Origin: Hydractinia symbiolongicarpus
Taxonomy: Eukaryota > Cnidaria > Hydrozoa > Anthoathecata > Hydractiniidae
Direction: 5' to 3'
Assembly (NCBI RefSeq): GCF_029227915.1
Contig: NC_079876.1
Coordinates: 31,097,828 to 31,161,827, forward strand
Length of the DNA stretch: 64,000 bases
Shown: positions 48,207-59,451 of the stretch, in pieces
Position numbering within the stretch: position 1 is the first letter of the stretch
Layout: the number at the start of each line of letters is the position of its first letter
The notes under the pieces: model-generated
What the model saw: the letters and a program-made list of their open reading frames with translations, nothing else
Database searches by the model: none
Told to the model about the DNA's origin: nothing
Made by a program: the position numbers and the translations under genes

Positions 48207-49810
48207 ATGACAGAGATATTGCATCAACGAGAAACCAGAATGGCGACCACGTGCACATCACCGCCTTTAGTGGTAGTGCAAGTGCCAGAAGTGGGAGAAC
48301 CTAAGCGAAAAAAGGTTAAAAAAGAGGACGAAAATTCTAAGTAAGAACAAATTCTTTTCTTGATCATGACAATGTAGATTATAGATGTTAGAGGAAAATT
48401 TTACGTATGCCAACAGCGTAACTCGTAAATTAACTTATCGTTGCTTCTTTTGAAAATTCAGTTTTTAAAAAACGGAACATTCTTATATAGAGATATTTAT
48501 TACCCGTCGTAAAAAATTATTGCAGACAATAAAATTACATTTGCATGTCACAAATTAAGCTTTGTTTTCAAATTTTCGTTTTGATAACATTAAAAAATTA
48601 TTTTAGAAATTCGAATATTTTTTACTAAAAACATTTCCGCTCCCCAGATTTTGGGCGAGCATATTTTACATGTAAAATATAAGATGATGTATTATGTCTC
48701 CAATCTTAGCCAATCACGTTGGAGTTGCGTCCTAATGATAATATTTATTCATTAGATTTATGTCTTAGCAGCAGAAGTTGACACGGATGAGTTTTCAATA
48801 CTGAAAACAATGTTTGGTTTGAAAGAAGATTTAATACAAAACGTTAAGCAGTGCCAATCCAATATTCCAGACCACCAAACCAATATGTACTATGTTAAAA
48901 GAATTCTTGAAGACAACCTAGATGGTGAAGAAGATGTACCTGATAAAGATAAACTGGAAGAAGTACTTGAGCGCTCTGGATTTTCAAAAGAGAAAGCTTC
49001 GGAACTATCACAATGGCTTCGCAGAATCGACCTGTTCGAAAATCAGAGATTATTCTATTGTGTGGAACGGTATCAAGATTTCTTGAATGATACGTTGCCT
49101 ACTGATCCATATCCACATCAACCACAAAAGATAGAAGAAAAATTTGAGAAACCGGACAAATATAATACCACAGAACAGCCACGCGAAAATGACGAAGAAT
49201 ATCGTAACATAGTATTCGTAAATGTTCGAAATGAACACAGTAAATTTTTTACGACGAATTTAAGATTTTCGCACATCGCCACTCCATGTGAAGATGGATA
49301 TTGGTATCACGGTACAAGTCACAAGGCAGCTCAATCTATCTTTGATATGGGGATAGACTTGAGCAAAGGAAAAGAAAAGCAGGATTTCTCTGATGGGTAT
49401 GGTTTCTACTTGACACCGAATTTCGAAGATGCGAAACATTATGCTCTGAAGTATTGTCATGATGCTGGATCAATTCTGGCTTTCTTTCAAGTTTAATTTT
49501 GGCAAACCCGCTTTGCCACCAAGTAATAAACCACCTAAAGATTTATACCTTACAAAAAGACAGAGACGAATGGAGATGTGTTGTGAAGTATAACCGCACT
49601 GGAAAAGCCACCACCCGTCCAAAACGCTATAACAAGGCTGATTATGTGTATGGTCCGATGTCCAATTACACAAGAAATCCAAGTCATCCAACTGAACATA
49701 ATGACTTCAAAACCCCTCAAATGTGCATCAAGAAGGAAGAGTTGGCAATTGCAGTCCGCTATGCGTTAAAGGAAATATATTTTTTTCCATCTAAAGTTAA
49801 GAAAAAGTAA
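48207..49810 (+). pseudogene. ADP-ribosyltransferase-like gene, copy 3, frameshifted
   Basis: Exon 1 (48207-48340) is intact with a good donor. At the exon 2 acceptor (TGTCTTAG, 48761-48768) an 8-base deletion relative to copies 1 and 2 puts every nearby AG out of phase with the frame starting VDTDEF. Within exon 2 the WYHGTS and GYGFYLTP motifs are intact, but an insertion at about 49480 shifts the frame to a stop at 49494, just after the ART core. A further shift near 49555 precedes DEWRCVVKYNR, YVYGPMSN and PQMCIK. Three lesions make a functional product unlikely. Remaining substitutions resemble those separating copies 1 and 2. Confidence 0.82.
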
Positions 49811-49849
49811 AAAATATAAGTGAAGAACTTCCCAGAATTTGGATTACCT

Positions 49850-51480
49850 ATTTAAGTGATTTTAGTCTTTTCTTAGAGTATGGACAGTTTTCAGATCAAC
49901 TAAAAAATGCTAGAGTGATACCAGTTTTTAAATCAGGATTTCACTAATTATAGACCTATCTCAGTTTTGCCATGCTTTTCGCAAATTCTTGAAAGAATAA
50001 TGTATAACCGTCTGTACGGCCATTTAGGGCAAAACAATATTTTATATAACAAACAATTCGGTTTTCAAAAAAGTCATTCAGCGGGCCATAGAATTGTTAA
50101 GTGAATTATTAGAATCCTTTAATCACAGGTTGTTTACCCTAGGGGTATTCATTGTTCTCACAAAGCCTTTTGATACTGTAAATCATAACATTCTTTTATC
50201 TAAACTAAAATCCTACGGTATTCAAGACAACAATTTAAAATTGTTTACAAATTATTTGACTAAACGAAAACAATGCACGGCATTCGACAATACAACGACG
50301 CCCTTTCAACTAATAAACGAAAACAATGCACGGCATTCGACAATACAACGACGCCCTTTCAACTAATAAACGAAAACAATGCACGGCATTCGACAATACA
50401 ACGACGCGCTTTCAACTAATAAACGAAAACAATGCACGGCATTCGACAATACAACGACGCCCTTTCAACTAATAAACGAAAACAATGCACGGCATTCGAC
50501 AATACAACGACGCCCTTTCAACTAATAAAGTGTTTGTTCCACAAAGATCCATTCTTGGACCTTTACTGTTTTTGATTTACACAAACGACTTACACAATTC
50601 TTCCAATATGTTGAAATTTATTCTATTTGCTGACGATACTAATCTTTTTTACTCTCATACTAACATTTAATATCTTTTTCAAACAGTTAATCGAATGGTA
50701 AAGCAAATAAACTCACTCAATATAAGTAAAACCAAATACGTATTATTCTAATTCTGTTACAAAACTGATAATACCCACTCTAACTACCTTTGCTAAAAAT
50801 AATAATGTATGCATAAAGGGATGAGAAACAGTAAGATTCCTTGGCTCAATTTTGGATAACACATACATGCTCTTGAAAATAAAATCTCTAAAAACTTAGG
50901 AATATTATATAAGGCCAAACGAAACTTAAATTTCCATTGCTTAAAAAACCTATATTTTTATACACAGCTGCTTAACGTATTGTAATATATCCTGGGCAAG
51001 TAACAATGTAAATAATTTAAAAAAGTTGTATAATAAACAAAAACATGCTTGTCGCATAATTTTCGGTTTAGACAGATATGCACCAACACAACACTTATTT
51101 CTTCAAATTGGGGCTTTGAACATTTATTAATTACATATGCATCAAGATTTACTTTTCATGTACAAGATGAAACAAAACATAACACCAAAATTGTTTACTA
51201 ACCAATTTAGTTTAAAACAACATAAATATGATACTAGATTTTCAAAAAATAATTTTCAAGTGCCAAAGATTTAATTTAAAATCTTGCACGTTTTCAATTA
51301 GCATAGGGGACCATACCTATGGAATAAATTTTTATCTGATGATATTAAAACAGACTCAACTCTTTTTAAGCAAAATGTAAAAACAAAATTATTAAAGACC
51401 GATCTTATAAACATTTGCAAATATTTTTAGATGCACACTCTCACATAGACCTTTGTAAATTCAACTAATCTTTTTATGGA
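49850..51480 (+). pseudogene. Non-LTR retrotransposon reverse transcriptase (CR1/L2/Jockey-like), longest copy
   Basis: Blocks in order: YGQFSDQLKNARVIPVFKSG, NYRPISVLPCFSQILERI, LYNKQFGFQKSHSA, PFDTVNHNILLSKLKSYGI, NYLTKRKQC, a 53-bp tandem expansion, VPQRSILGPLLFLIYTNDL and ILFADDTNLF (the FADD catalytic box), then LNISKTKYVLF and the 3' domain to about 51480. Stops and frameshifts break it at several points. The LSKAFDT Asp is kept (PFDT). A reverse transcriptase copies RNA into DNA at the insertion site; this copy is inactive. Confidence 0.75.
50264..50528 (+). repeat. 53-bp tandem repeat, five units
   Basis: Units start at 50264, 50317, 50370, 50423 and 50476, each starting ACGAAAACAATGCACGGCAT. 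They are nearly identical (one GACGCG variant). It is an expansion of a coding segment of the reverse transcriptase between the fingers and palm; 53 is not a multiple of three, so the frame rotates through the units. The related copy at 39950-40005 has only one unit. Confidence 0.92.
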
Positions 51481-51485
51481 ATATA

Positions 51486-51637
51486 TCTCTTCAATAATAG
51501 CTGTGTCCCATAACGGAAACACGAAATTTTTAAATGCGCATCATTACCAAATGCGATATATTTCTGTCCACTTTGTTGCAACGGGTTAATTTAAAGGACG
51601 AGAGACCCTGTGGGTTTTTCCACGGGCTAACGACTAG
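51486..51637 (+). mobile_element. Small non-autonomous Helitron, 152 bp
   Basis: It begins A|TCTCTTCAATAATAGCTGTG and ends CCTGTGGGTTTTTCCACGGG then CTAACGACTAG, joined at once to TCTCTATAATAATAGCCGTA of the next element. Same family as 24083-24267. Confidence 0.75.
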
Positions 51638-53150
51638 TCTCTATAATAATAGCCGTATTTTGTCTGTGTGTCCGCGAAAGCCGTGTCCCGTGGCGGAAGC
51701 ACAAAATTTTTAAAATGCGCACCAATACCAAATGCGATATATTTTTGGCGACTTTGGTTTTCACTGCTCGCGCGTAGTATACTAATCAGGACGCCTGATT
51801 CTTTAAAAAAACAATCCAAGATTTTTGCGACTAGAAAGAATCCAAGATTTTCAGTTAAAAAACAATTCAACATATTTCCGCAGCTAAATAAACGAAGGCC
51901 ATTTTGATTCTTAAAAAAAACAATCCAAGATTTTCGCGGCTGAATGAACGAAGGCCATTTTGATTTTAAAAATGGTCGTGTATGGTCAAGCTATAAGGTT
52001 CGTTTGACTTTTTCATCCTCTGAAAGCTTTATATTTTTGTAATATTTGTTTTCTGTTTGTTTTCAATGTTAGGATAAATATATTCTCATATTTTTAGCCA
52101 CATACAGATCTTAAACGCACCAGTTCTAGGATGTTTAGCTAGAAATGAAGATTTTGGAGGTTAGCTAGCTTAGCTAGAACCTAACTTATTGTTATTCTGT
52201 TTGTTATTAGACCTTTTTATCTTAGCCAACATTCATTTCTATGTTGAGGCTGTGACTATTTAGCTAGCTCCTTAAAAAGTGAAAGTGTAAAATGTAGTTT
52301 GATTACAAAAGTGTTCCTAAGCAATAATTCTTATGTTAAATGCAGTTAGCTAGGAAGCATTTATTATTTTCCTGAAAACCTTTTCTGCAAATAAAATGGC
52401 TGAACAATTGTTTTAGCTGAACGAGTAACGACAAGCTGTTCCCTGTGTTCTTATGTGAACCAAAGTTGCAGTGAAGTTTTTTTGGAAAAGGGTATTACGC
52501 CTTTACGCCTGTTCAACCCTGTTTAACTGTACTAAGCACTTTGCCCACTGTTAACAACGGACTGTTTTTTGAAAAAGGTGTTACGCCTATGCGTAATGTG
52601 CGATGTGGTTTATCTGTACTAAGAGGTCAGCCCACTGTGACAATTAGTTTTTGAAGATTCTCTGGGAATCACGTCTGTATGGATATGCAACACTCTTTAC
52701 TTGGGCTAACCGCTCAGCCCGGTGTTAGCAATGAACTTTTTCTTGTGTTTTTATTTAAATAGAGTCTGCGAGAAAGTTTTTTCTTAAAAGTGTGTTATCC
52801 CTATACGCATGTGCAACGCTTTTAACTGTACTAAGCGCTCAGCTCGGTGTCATGATTCATTTTTTTAACTTTCACAAAAACTTATTCCCCAAAATAAAAT
52901 AATATTGATCGACTGTTTTTGCTATGACAGAGTAACAACGGTTTGTAAACTCTGTTTTTATTTCAGCTATCGTTGCGGGAAAGTGATTTTTTGAAAAATA
53001 CGTTTCAGTCGCAACACTATAATGGTGTATGCGCTTTACATGATTTATAACAGACTGCATACCTGTACTAAAGCGTTCCACGGCTGTTATTAGGCGCTCC
53101 ACAGAGTGTTCACTGCCGGCTCACGCCTGGACTTGTGGCTTACCCCGCTG
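51638..53150 (+). mobile_element. Non-autonomous Helitron, large family, 3' end lost
   Basis: Starts TCTCTATAATAATAGCCGTA and matches the reverse complement of 22450-24082 in order, with extra internal material. It stops after ACTTGTGGCTTACCCCG, where retrotransposon sequence (53150-53460) takes over, so the terminal hairpin and CTAG are lost. The junction with the small Helitron is identical to that at 24082/24083. Confidence 0.7.
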
Positions 53151-53460
53151 TTTCTTTGCTATTACTTACCATATTGTAACATATGTTTGGCAAAAAAAAT
53201 GTATAATCATGTTTGTCGCATAACTTTTAGTTTGGACAGACATGCACAAACACAACACTTATTTCTTCAATTTGGGGCTTTGGAACCTCGAACCCAGGGC
53301 CTGTAGCGTTTTCTTCATATAAAAAACGCTACAGGCCCTGGGTTCGAGGTTGGGGACGTCTATCAGTTAAATACACATAAAGTTGTCATTTTTATGTATA
53401 AGACGAACACCAAAATTGTTTACTACCCAATTTAGTTAGAATATTTCTTTACTATATTTG
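53150..53460 (+). pseudogene. Non-LTR retrotransposon 3' fragment interrupted by a hairpin
   Basis: TTACCATATTGTAACAT, then GTATAATCATG, TTGTCGCATAA and CAACACTTATTTCTTCAA match the 3' region of the elements at 40120 and 50990. A 68-bp palindrome is inserted at 53284-53351. Confidence 0.6.
53284..53351. repeat. Perfect foldback, 29-bp arms
   Basis: AACCTCGAACCCAGGGCCTG...GCGTTTT, a short loop, then the reverse complement. The outer motif AACCTCG-CCCAGGGC relates it to the foldback ends at 17.4, 18.5, 40.8, 57.4 and 60.1 kb. Probably a very small non-autonomous element. Confidence 0.8.
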
Positions 53461-53629
53461 ATATTTTTATCGCTTCAATAATACCCGTATTCTGTTCAAA
53501 ATGGTTGCGTGCAGCTTTTTTTCAGAAAATTATGGCAGTTACGACTGTGTGTTTTGGTTAATTTTAAAATCACGGCAAAGCCCGAACAAAATGGAAATTT
53601 AGCTGGGTGGGGTAACAACAGGCTGTTTC

Positions 53630-53968
53630 CTATGTTTTTATTTAAACAGAGACAGGGATAAAGGTTTTGAGTATGGACAGTACTTGTACTGAGCGCTCAG
53701 CCCGGTGTCACGATTAATTTTTTACACACAAAAAATTATTCCATAAAATAAAGTAATATTGATAGATTGTTTCTGCTATGACATGGTAACAATAGTTGTA
53801 CTATGTGCGTCACGTGATTAAGACATACGGCATATCCGTACTCAGAGGCCACCTAGATGTGTGGCACAGTTTACTAGTCGTATTAAGCGCTCCACTGGGC
53901 GTTAAACACGGGTTCACACATCTACTTGTGCTTTAACCCGGCGTTTTGGCGTCGGGTCCTACGGCTAG
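53630..53968 (+). mobile_element. Helitron large-family 3' fragment with intact terminus
   Basis: It includes GAGCGCTCAGCCCGGTGTCA and TTAAGCGCTCCAC and ends with a hairpin near CCCGGCG-TTTTGG-CGTCGGG, then CTAG at 53965-53968. TCTCTTTGGATTTATCCACGGG follows, the remains of a small Helitron with most of its interior deleted. Confidence 0.6.
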
Positions 53969-54149
53969 TCTCTTTGGATTTATCCACGGGCCATTTAATT
54001 TTGTTAAATGTTACTATGCTAATTGCAAAGAATAGTTATGAATAATATTTTTTTTAAATGTTATGATAAACATCAAACAAAATTTAACAAAGTTTTTATT
54101 TAAACCAAAGTTAGGATGTAGTTTGGAACAGGGTAATATGCGTATATGG

Positions 54150-55545
54150 ATGGGTCTATTATAGCATTATTAAGTCATTGCATATTGGTTTCACTTCAGC
54201 AATAACTTTTAAAGGTAAACCTGCTCCTGGTTTATGAGTGCTGCTACCACTTACTCTGTCCCTCTCAAACGTGCACCAGCTGTCGGCACCTTTAGGACAG
54301 TGGCTGTGGTAGTTATGGTCTACAGAAGAAGCTACATGGAACAATGATGCATAAATGTTTTTCCTCATTCCTTCAAGTTCATTTTTGTTTGACCTGATTG
54401 CAATCCCATAATAGTTTTGTAATCTGTGTAATCGTAAGATTCGTCAGTTTCCCTTTCCAGCCAAGGCCTTTAACATTTTTTTCAGGTTTCGGAGCCTAGT
54501 GCCCACCTGTTTTTGCACATGGCCAACACACTCTAACTTTTGAACTGTGACGTCCTCATATACATTCTTGACAGCACTATATGATTCTTACTATTTCCAT
54601 CACTGTATAGGTGAACATACCTCATTTGGTGTTTCCCAACAGAACGACTAAAGATTCGCTTGGTACCGGTCATTCCCATTACAGGCGCAGATCCTTGATG
54701 GTTGCGGTTACAAACATAAGAAGCTTTCCACTGTGCATATTTGACCGGATCAGATTTCTTTAACGACTGGTGTTTGTTGCATGATTTTCACATTATTATC
54801 ATGGGTTCAATGTCCAGTACCTTACCATTGTCAATAGAGAGTGTAGCAACAAACGCATTCATTGAGGAATAGCCACTACGTTGCCAGCTACCATCATTTG
54901 ATGCCCCAATGTCAAGAATTTTTTGCGTATTAGAAGTTTTTTAGTGGAAGTCTGTGGCGGCGTCCTGGAAGGTTTCCTCTACAACCTCTTTTACAAATGG
55001 AACTATTGTTGACACAAGTTTATCATAATTCTTTTGAGTCATTGCTTTAGGTATGTCCATTAGGGAACAAAATTTTTCGATGCCACCATATCCTTGTCAA
55101 CACGATGTCATAGAATAAACAAATCTTTTATTAATGTTGTAACTTTTATTATTGTTTCTAGAATTTTACGTATTGCATTTTCTGTAAAACATAAACAATT
55201 CTCTTTACAAGACGGACACACCATGACGTTGAACACATCGGCTAAAATCTTCAAGTCTATAATTCTGTAGCCAGTTAAAGATTTGTTTTTAATATGAGTG
55301 GCAATTGTTATTGGTTGTACTTTCTTCGAAGAAGAGCTTACGTTTAGTTTTGGAGAAGATACTTGGTCCGGAGTAACAGTGGTGGGAGAAGATGATACGA
55401 CTGGAGTAGGGGTTGCTCGTACTGGCTGCTCAACAGTTGATTATGATACAATAAATACATGTTTCTTTTTTTCTGTAATGACTCCTATGTTTTACTGTTC
55501 GTACTTTCTGCTTCTGGGTCTCCTTGTTCTTGTGTTCTTCCATGG
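54150..55545 (-). pseudogene. Mutator-like (MULE-type) transposase, decayed
   Basis: On the minus strand, across frames: VRTVKHRSHYRKK near the start (about 55510), GYRIIDLKILADVFNVMVC, NKRFVYSMTSC, GGIEKFCSLMDIPKAM, LDIGASNDGSWQRSGYSSM (probable first catalytic Asp), CNRNHQGSAPVM, FSRSVGKHQMRYVHLYSDG (probable second Asp), VYEDVTVQKLECVGHVQKQ, then in frame 54368-54159 LFHVASS, HCPKGADSWCTF and PLKVIAEVKPI. The order and wording match the Mutator-like transposase domain common in invertebrate genomes. Several stops and frameshifts; terminal repeats were not found. It would have cut and moved DNA; it is now dead. Confidence 0.75.
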
Positions 55546-56139
55546 GTTTTTTTGAAAAGAGCGGTTTTAGATTCTCAAAATTTCGATAGAAGAAAATAAT
55601 TTAAAATCAGCTTAAGGAGATATGACTGATATTTTTTTCACGAAAAGGTAGGTAAGTTTGGACCAAGCAGCTCTAATGAAAAGTAACTAAAAATGCCAAT
55701 AGGTTGGCTTTGTACCCCCTACCCCCCGTCTTTCGAATCATTAGCTAGCTAGGTAGTCGGAAGAAGAAAATTCAATTCATAATGATTAACACAACTCTTT
55801 CTTTTTAAATTTTATTATACAATTTTTAAATATTTCCTAAAACTCAAGTTGCTTCTTTTTTTGTTGCATTGTGGAAATAAATTTAATTCACCAATGCAAA
55901 ACTAACAGGGAAAAATACCTCTTTATTCTTTAAGGTATTTGCTCATTTGTGGTTAAAAACTTTTGTACTTTTGCTACTAGCGTCTTTTAACTGATATATG
56001 TTCTAAATCCGAACTATTTCATCAAACGGTGCCTTTACCTGGAAGTTCTACTTTGTTTACCTACTTTCGCATGTTTTTAAATTCTTCAACACTCGAACCT
56101 AGCAATAAATTTTTAAAGAAGTAAGCTTATGTACGACGT

Positions 56140-56230
56140 GTGAAGTCACAAATGACCAATTGGATTTTTGTTCGACAATGGTGGCAACCGTTAATGTAAT
56201 TATTGTTTTTGGGAGATTAAGTTTGGACAT
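56140..56230 (+). repeat. Dispersed repeat, relative of 21330-21440
   Basis: GAAGTCACAAATGACCAATT...GACAATGGTGGCAACCG, then TTAATGTAATTATTG, matches the minus strand of 21330-21440. Confidence 0.55.
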
Positions 56231-56689
56231 AAAAAAGGACATAAAAAAATTTAGAGCTTCATGATTTTCTTTACGATCCTATGTTTTTGCATTGTTCCAT
56301 GAGCTTACAATAATGTGGTATAGCTAAGTTATGATACGTAAAAACTACTCTTGATGGACCCTTTAAGAATGTGAAACCACATAATACACCTTAATCAAAT
56401 TTTATGTTTTTTGTAACTTTTGTGTTCAGTATGGTTAGTATGCGTGTCATCTGGCCAAAAAAGCCATAAGTATGAGGGCAACCTTGAGCAAATTGACTTT
56501 CCAAATGCAAAACAGTGCTTTCAATTCTGTTGTATTGGCTACAAAAAGTAGTGATCTATATTTTTTGTGGTTAGCCTCATTAATTCCAATAAATTTACTT
56601 TGTCAATTTTTTTCCAGGAGGGACAACATAGACAGTTCTAGAGTGTTAAAAAGCTACAGAAACCTTTTAAATTTCTGTTCAATAAGGAA

Positions 56690-56760
56690 CAACTGTTATG
56701 TGGGATTGAACCCACATGAATATGAAGTGAACGCTCTACCGACTGAACTACCAATCCCCC
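56690..56760 (-). repeat. tRNA-derived SINE head
   Basis: The minus strand has a classic A box and D arm (GGTAGTTCAGTCGGTAGAGC) and a perfect T-arm-like stem GTGGG-TTCAAT-CCCAC. The stretch between them is too short for an anticodon arm, so it is not a functional tRNA. Confidence 0.6.
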
Positions 56761-57433
56761 GAAGAAGACAACCCTCAAAGTAAACAGAGTTGCATGACTT
56801 TATTAATTATATCAAGCATATTGTATCTAGTAAACACTTTTTGAGCACTCTGTCCCAAAAAATGATATATATTTGTATTTTAGAAAATTTGGCTCTAAAT
56901 GTTTTTCATAACTAGTGCCGTTATTTTTACGCGAAAAAGAAGAACCCACAAGCTGCTTCGTTCGCCTTTTCATCTCCGAAATCTTTAACGCAAAATTCTC
57001 TATTATTACCTACATTCCGAGTATCATTTTTCAGTTGAAAGAGTGTACCTGACGAAGCGCATCCCCTTAATTAGTGACATTTTCGCACACTACGGATTGT
57101 ACAACTCGATGTATTGAATTTCTTTCAAAAAAGGGTTTTAACTTTATAAAAGTATAACTTTGCATGGATTTTTGGCGCTAAAAGCTTCATCAATGTTGGA
57201 TTTACGTCGGCCACCACTGACAATATTGTGATTATTATCAATATTTAATTTTATAATTCTGTGTAAAAGAGATTTACGAAATTTCTTAGTTATCGTTTTT
57301 GTTTAGTTTTGCGCGATCTAAATTTCTTGTACCTTCTGAATAGAAATATTCCGCATATATATATTGCGTTTTTGCGAAAAAATAACTACTTTTGCACAAC
57401 GAGTTGTTGTTGTTCCGCGGTGAGTTTATTATA

Positions 57434-57450
57434 CAACCTCGTCCCCAGGG
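57434..57450 (+). repeat. Foldback-family terminus
   Basis: CAACCTCGTCCCCAGGG, one end of the repeat family described at 17319-17399. No partner end was found nearby. A CT dinucleotide run lies at about 57642-57657. Confidence 0.5.
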
Positions 57451-57459
57451 TTTTCTACG

Positions 57460-58920
57460 TCTATGATATTCAGTTTTAGTGTATTCCAAGATATCAGCTG
57501 CAGTAAGATGTTAGCTCCTCGCCGTATTATATCAAATGGAAACAAAAAGGACTAGGGTCAACTGTTGGCTAATTTCAATTTTGCTTGCAACTTGCGTAAT
57601 GGTTTTTTTTTAATTTCTAGTTCACAGTTGTCTTCAATAATCTCTCTCTCTCTCTCTTACCACCAAATGGACCCATCAAACTAAGTAACAAGGTTTAAGA
57701 CCTAAACTACGGCCAAAAAAACAATGAACAAAGTGGGCATGAGGATGTTAGGGGGTGTCGAAATCTTGCTATTATAGAGTCTCTGGCCCACTAATTTACT
57801 TAAAAAAAAAAATTTATAGTCATTTTACTTGATACTAGGCTCTAGAAAAATCAGAATTTCTTTACAACCGTAAAAGATATCTAAAAACGGTTTTTAGAAT
57901 TGGAATATACAATATATTTTGAGTAAAGAAACACACACAAAAAAAATCACATTTTTATTTTTTTCAGGGGGGTGTTTTACCTTAAGGGTATTGTTATTAT
58001 GGATGTGTGATGTTGTTTATCTGTACAGTGCTTAGCCCGAATTAGCATTTATTTTAGAACTTTCGTCAGGATTATTGTTGCTCATTCTTTTTTCTAAAAA
58101 ACGGAGCTTGGTAATAAGGCGACTTGTTTTTGTTTTTTTGCTTAAGCCATTTTTGGGTTATATTTAAAGAAATATTAACCTGCATCATTTTTATAATTGC
58201 AAAATAAATTTATCTATAGCTTGAAAACATAATTGCCAATTCCAATCAAAATATATTTAAGAAATTAACAAAAAGTAACAGAACAAAATATGAAATAATA
58301 GATTTGAACAGCCATAGTAATTTGGAGGAAAAATGGATTAAATCATCGAAAAAAAAATCTCCTGAAACACCATACATGAGGCCTGAAAAATTATCTGAAA
58401 CACCATACATAAGCAAAAATTGACTTTAGAAATTTAACGCGGCTTTTTGTGAATTTTATCAACTTTTTTGGCCCTTCTCACGCCGGCCGTAATTACGCCA
58501 CCCAGCGAAAATTAACACCACTAACGGACGGCGTAAAAAGGGTCGATAAGGTACTATCTTTGGCGCCATGACAGTGTCGATGAGGCCTTTCTGTTCGGCA
58601 AATTACTAACTTGTGTGACGTAATTCTGCGGGGATGTAAACAAATGCATTCTGAATGAACGAAGCGAGGGAATGCTTAACTGTGATTGTGTGGAAGTAAT
58701 TTCATTCGTTTTGAAATAAATATCTTTCACCGAATAACATAATGTTTCACTGTCATAAATATAGTCTCAGAGATTAGGTTATCACTTGAAAAATATTAGT
58801 ATTACGTTATTTGAATTTAATGTTTTTTCTGTACTTTCCTAGTTTCGAAAACAACAGTTCAAATGATAATGCGTAATGAGTTGTACTGAAAGTTTGTTCG
58901 ATAATTATGGAAGCCAAGAA
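57460..58920. other. Intergenic, nothing recognised
   Basis: AT-rich with homopolymers. A short direct repeat TGAAACACCATACAT occurs twice at about 58362-58412. No gene was seen. Confidence 0.45.
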
Positions 58921-58924
58921 GGGC

Positions 58925-59145
58925 CAACCGAGAAATATTTTTTAGCAGCCAAGAAATCTTTTTTAGCTGCCAAGAAATCTTTTTTAGCTGCCGAGAAATA
59001 TTTTTTACGTACCGAGAAATATTTTTTAGCTGCCAAGAAATCTTTTATAGCTGCCGAGAAATCTTTTTTAAGTACCGAGAAATATTTTTAACACCCGAGA
59101 AATATTTTTTAGCTGCCGAAATATATTTTTTTTTAGCTGCCATAG
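58925..59145 (+). repeat. 21-bp minisatellite, about ten units
   Basis: Units close to TTTTTTAGCTGCCAAGAAATC. In the frame starting at 58876 the array reads as 7-residue repeats (FLAAKKS, FLAAEKY, FLRTEKY) to a stop at 59091. The 21-base period keeps frame, so an amphipathic coiled-coil-like peptide is possible, but no gene context supports translation. The last units are irregular. Confidence 0.85.
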
Positions 59146-59451
59146 ATAACCGTTAAGGTAATTATCTACTTTGGGGACAAAATATAGACGCAAAAAAATT
59201 TATGCCGTGTTGTTTTCGTGATATGTAAAAATGTTTTAAATAAAAAAATTACAAATGTAAGTTTTTAGTTAGTTCTTCTTTAACTGTATTTCTAGCAACT
59301 CCAATTTTTCTATGAAAGGTGTGTGATTAGCAAAAATCATATTGTACATCACTAACATACTACCTGGTAGTGAGCTGTTGGGGATGAACAAACGGATGTG
59401 CGATGAAAAACAACAATCTGTATTAATTGCTGATGTCAACAATATTTCCAG

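Larger units (their letters stand above)
47008..49840 (+). repeat. Segmental duplication, unit 3
   Basis: 47008-47636 matches 33072-33716; 47637-48420 matches 35885-36640; 48420-49840 matches the exon 2 part of units 1 and 2. About 600 bases of the intron are deleted at 48420, and everything right of 49840 is different. Unit 3 is the most decayed. Confidence 0.85.

Noticed and set aside
55298-55555. Plus-strand 85-residue ORF ending in a hydrophobic stretch
   Set aside because: Antisense of the N-terminal part of the Mutator-like transposase remnant.
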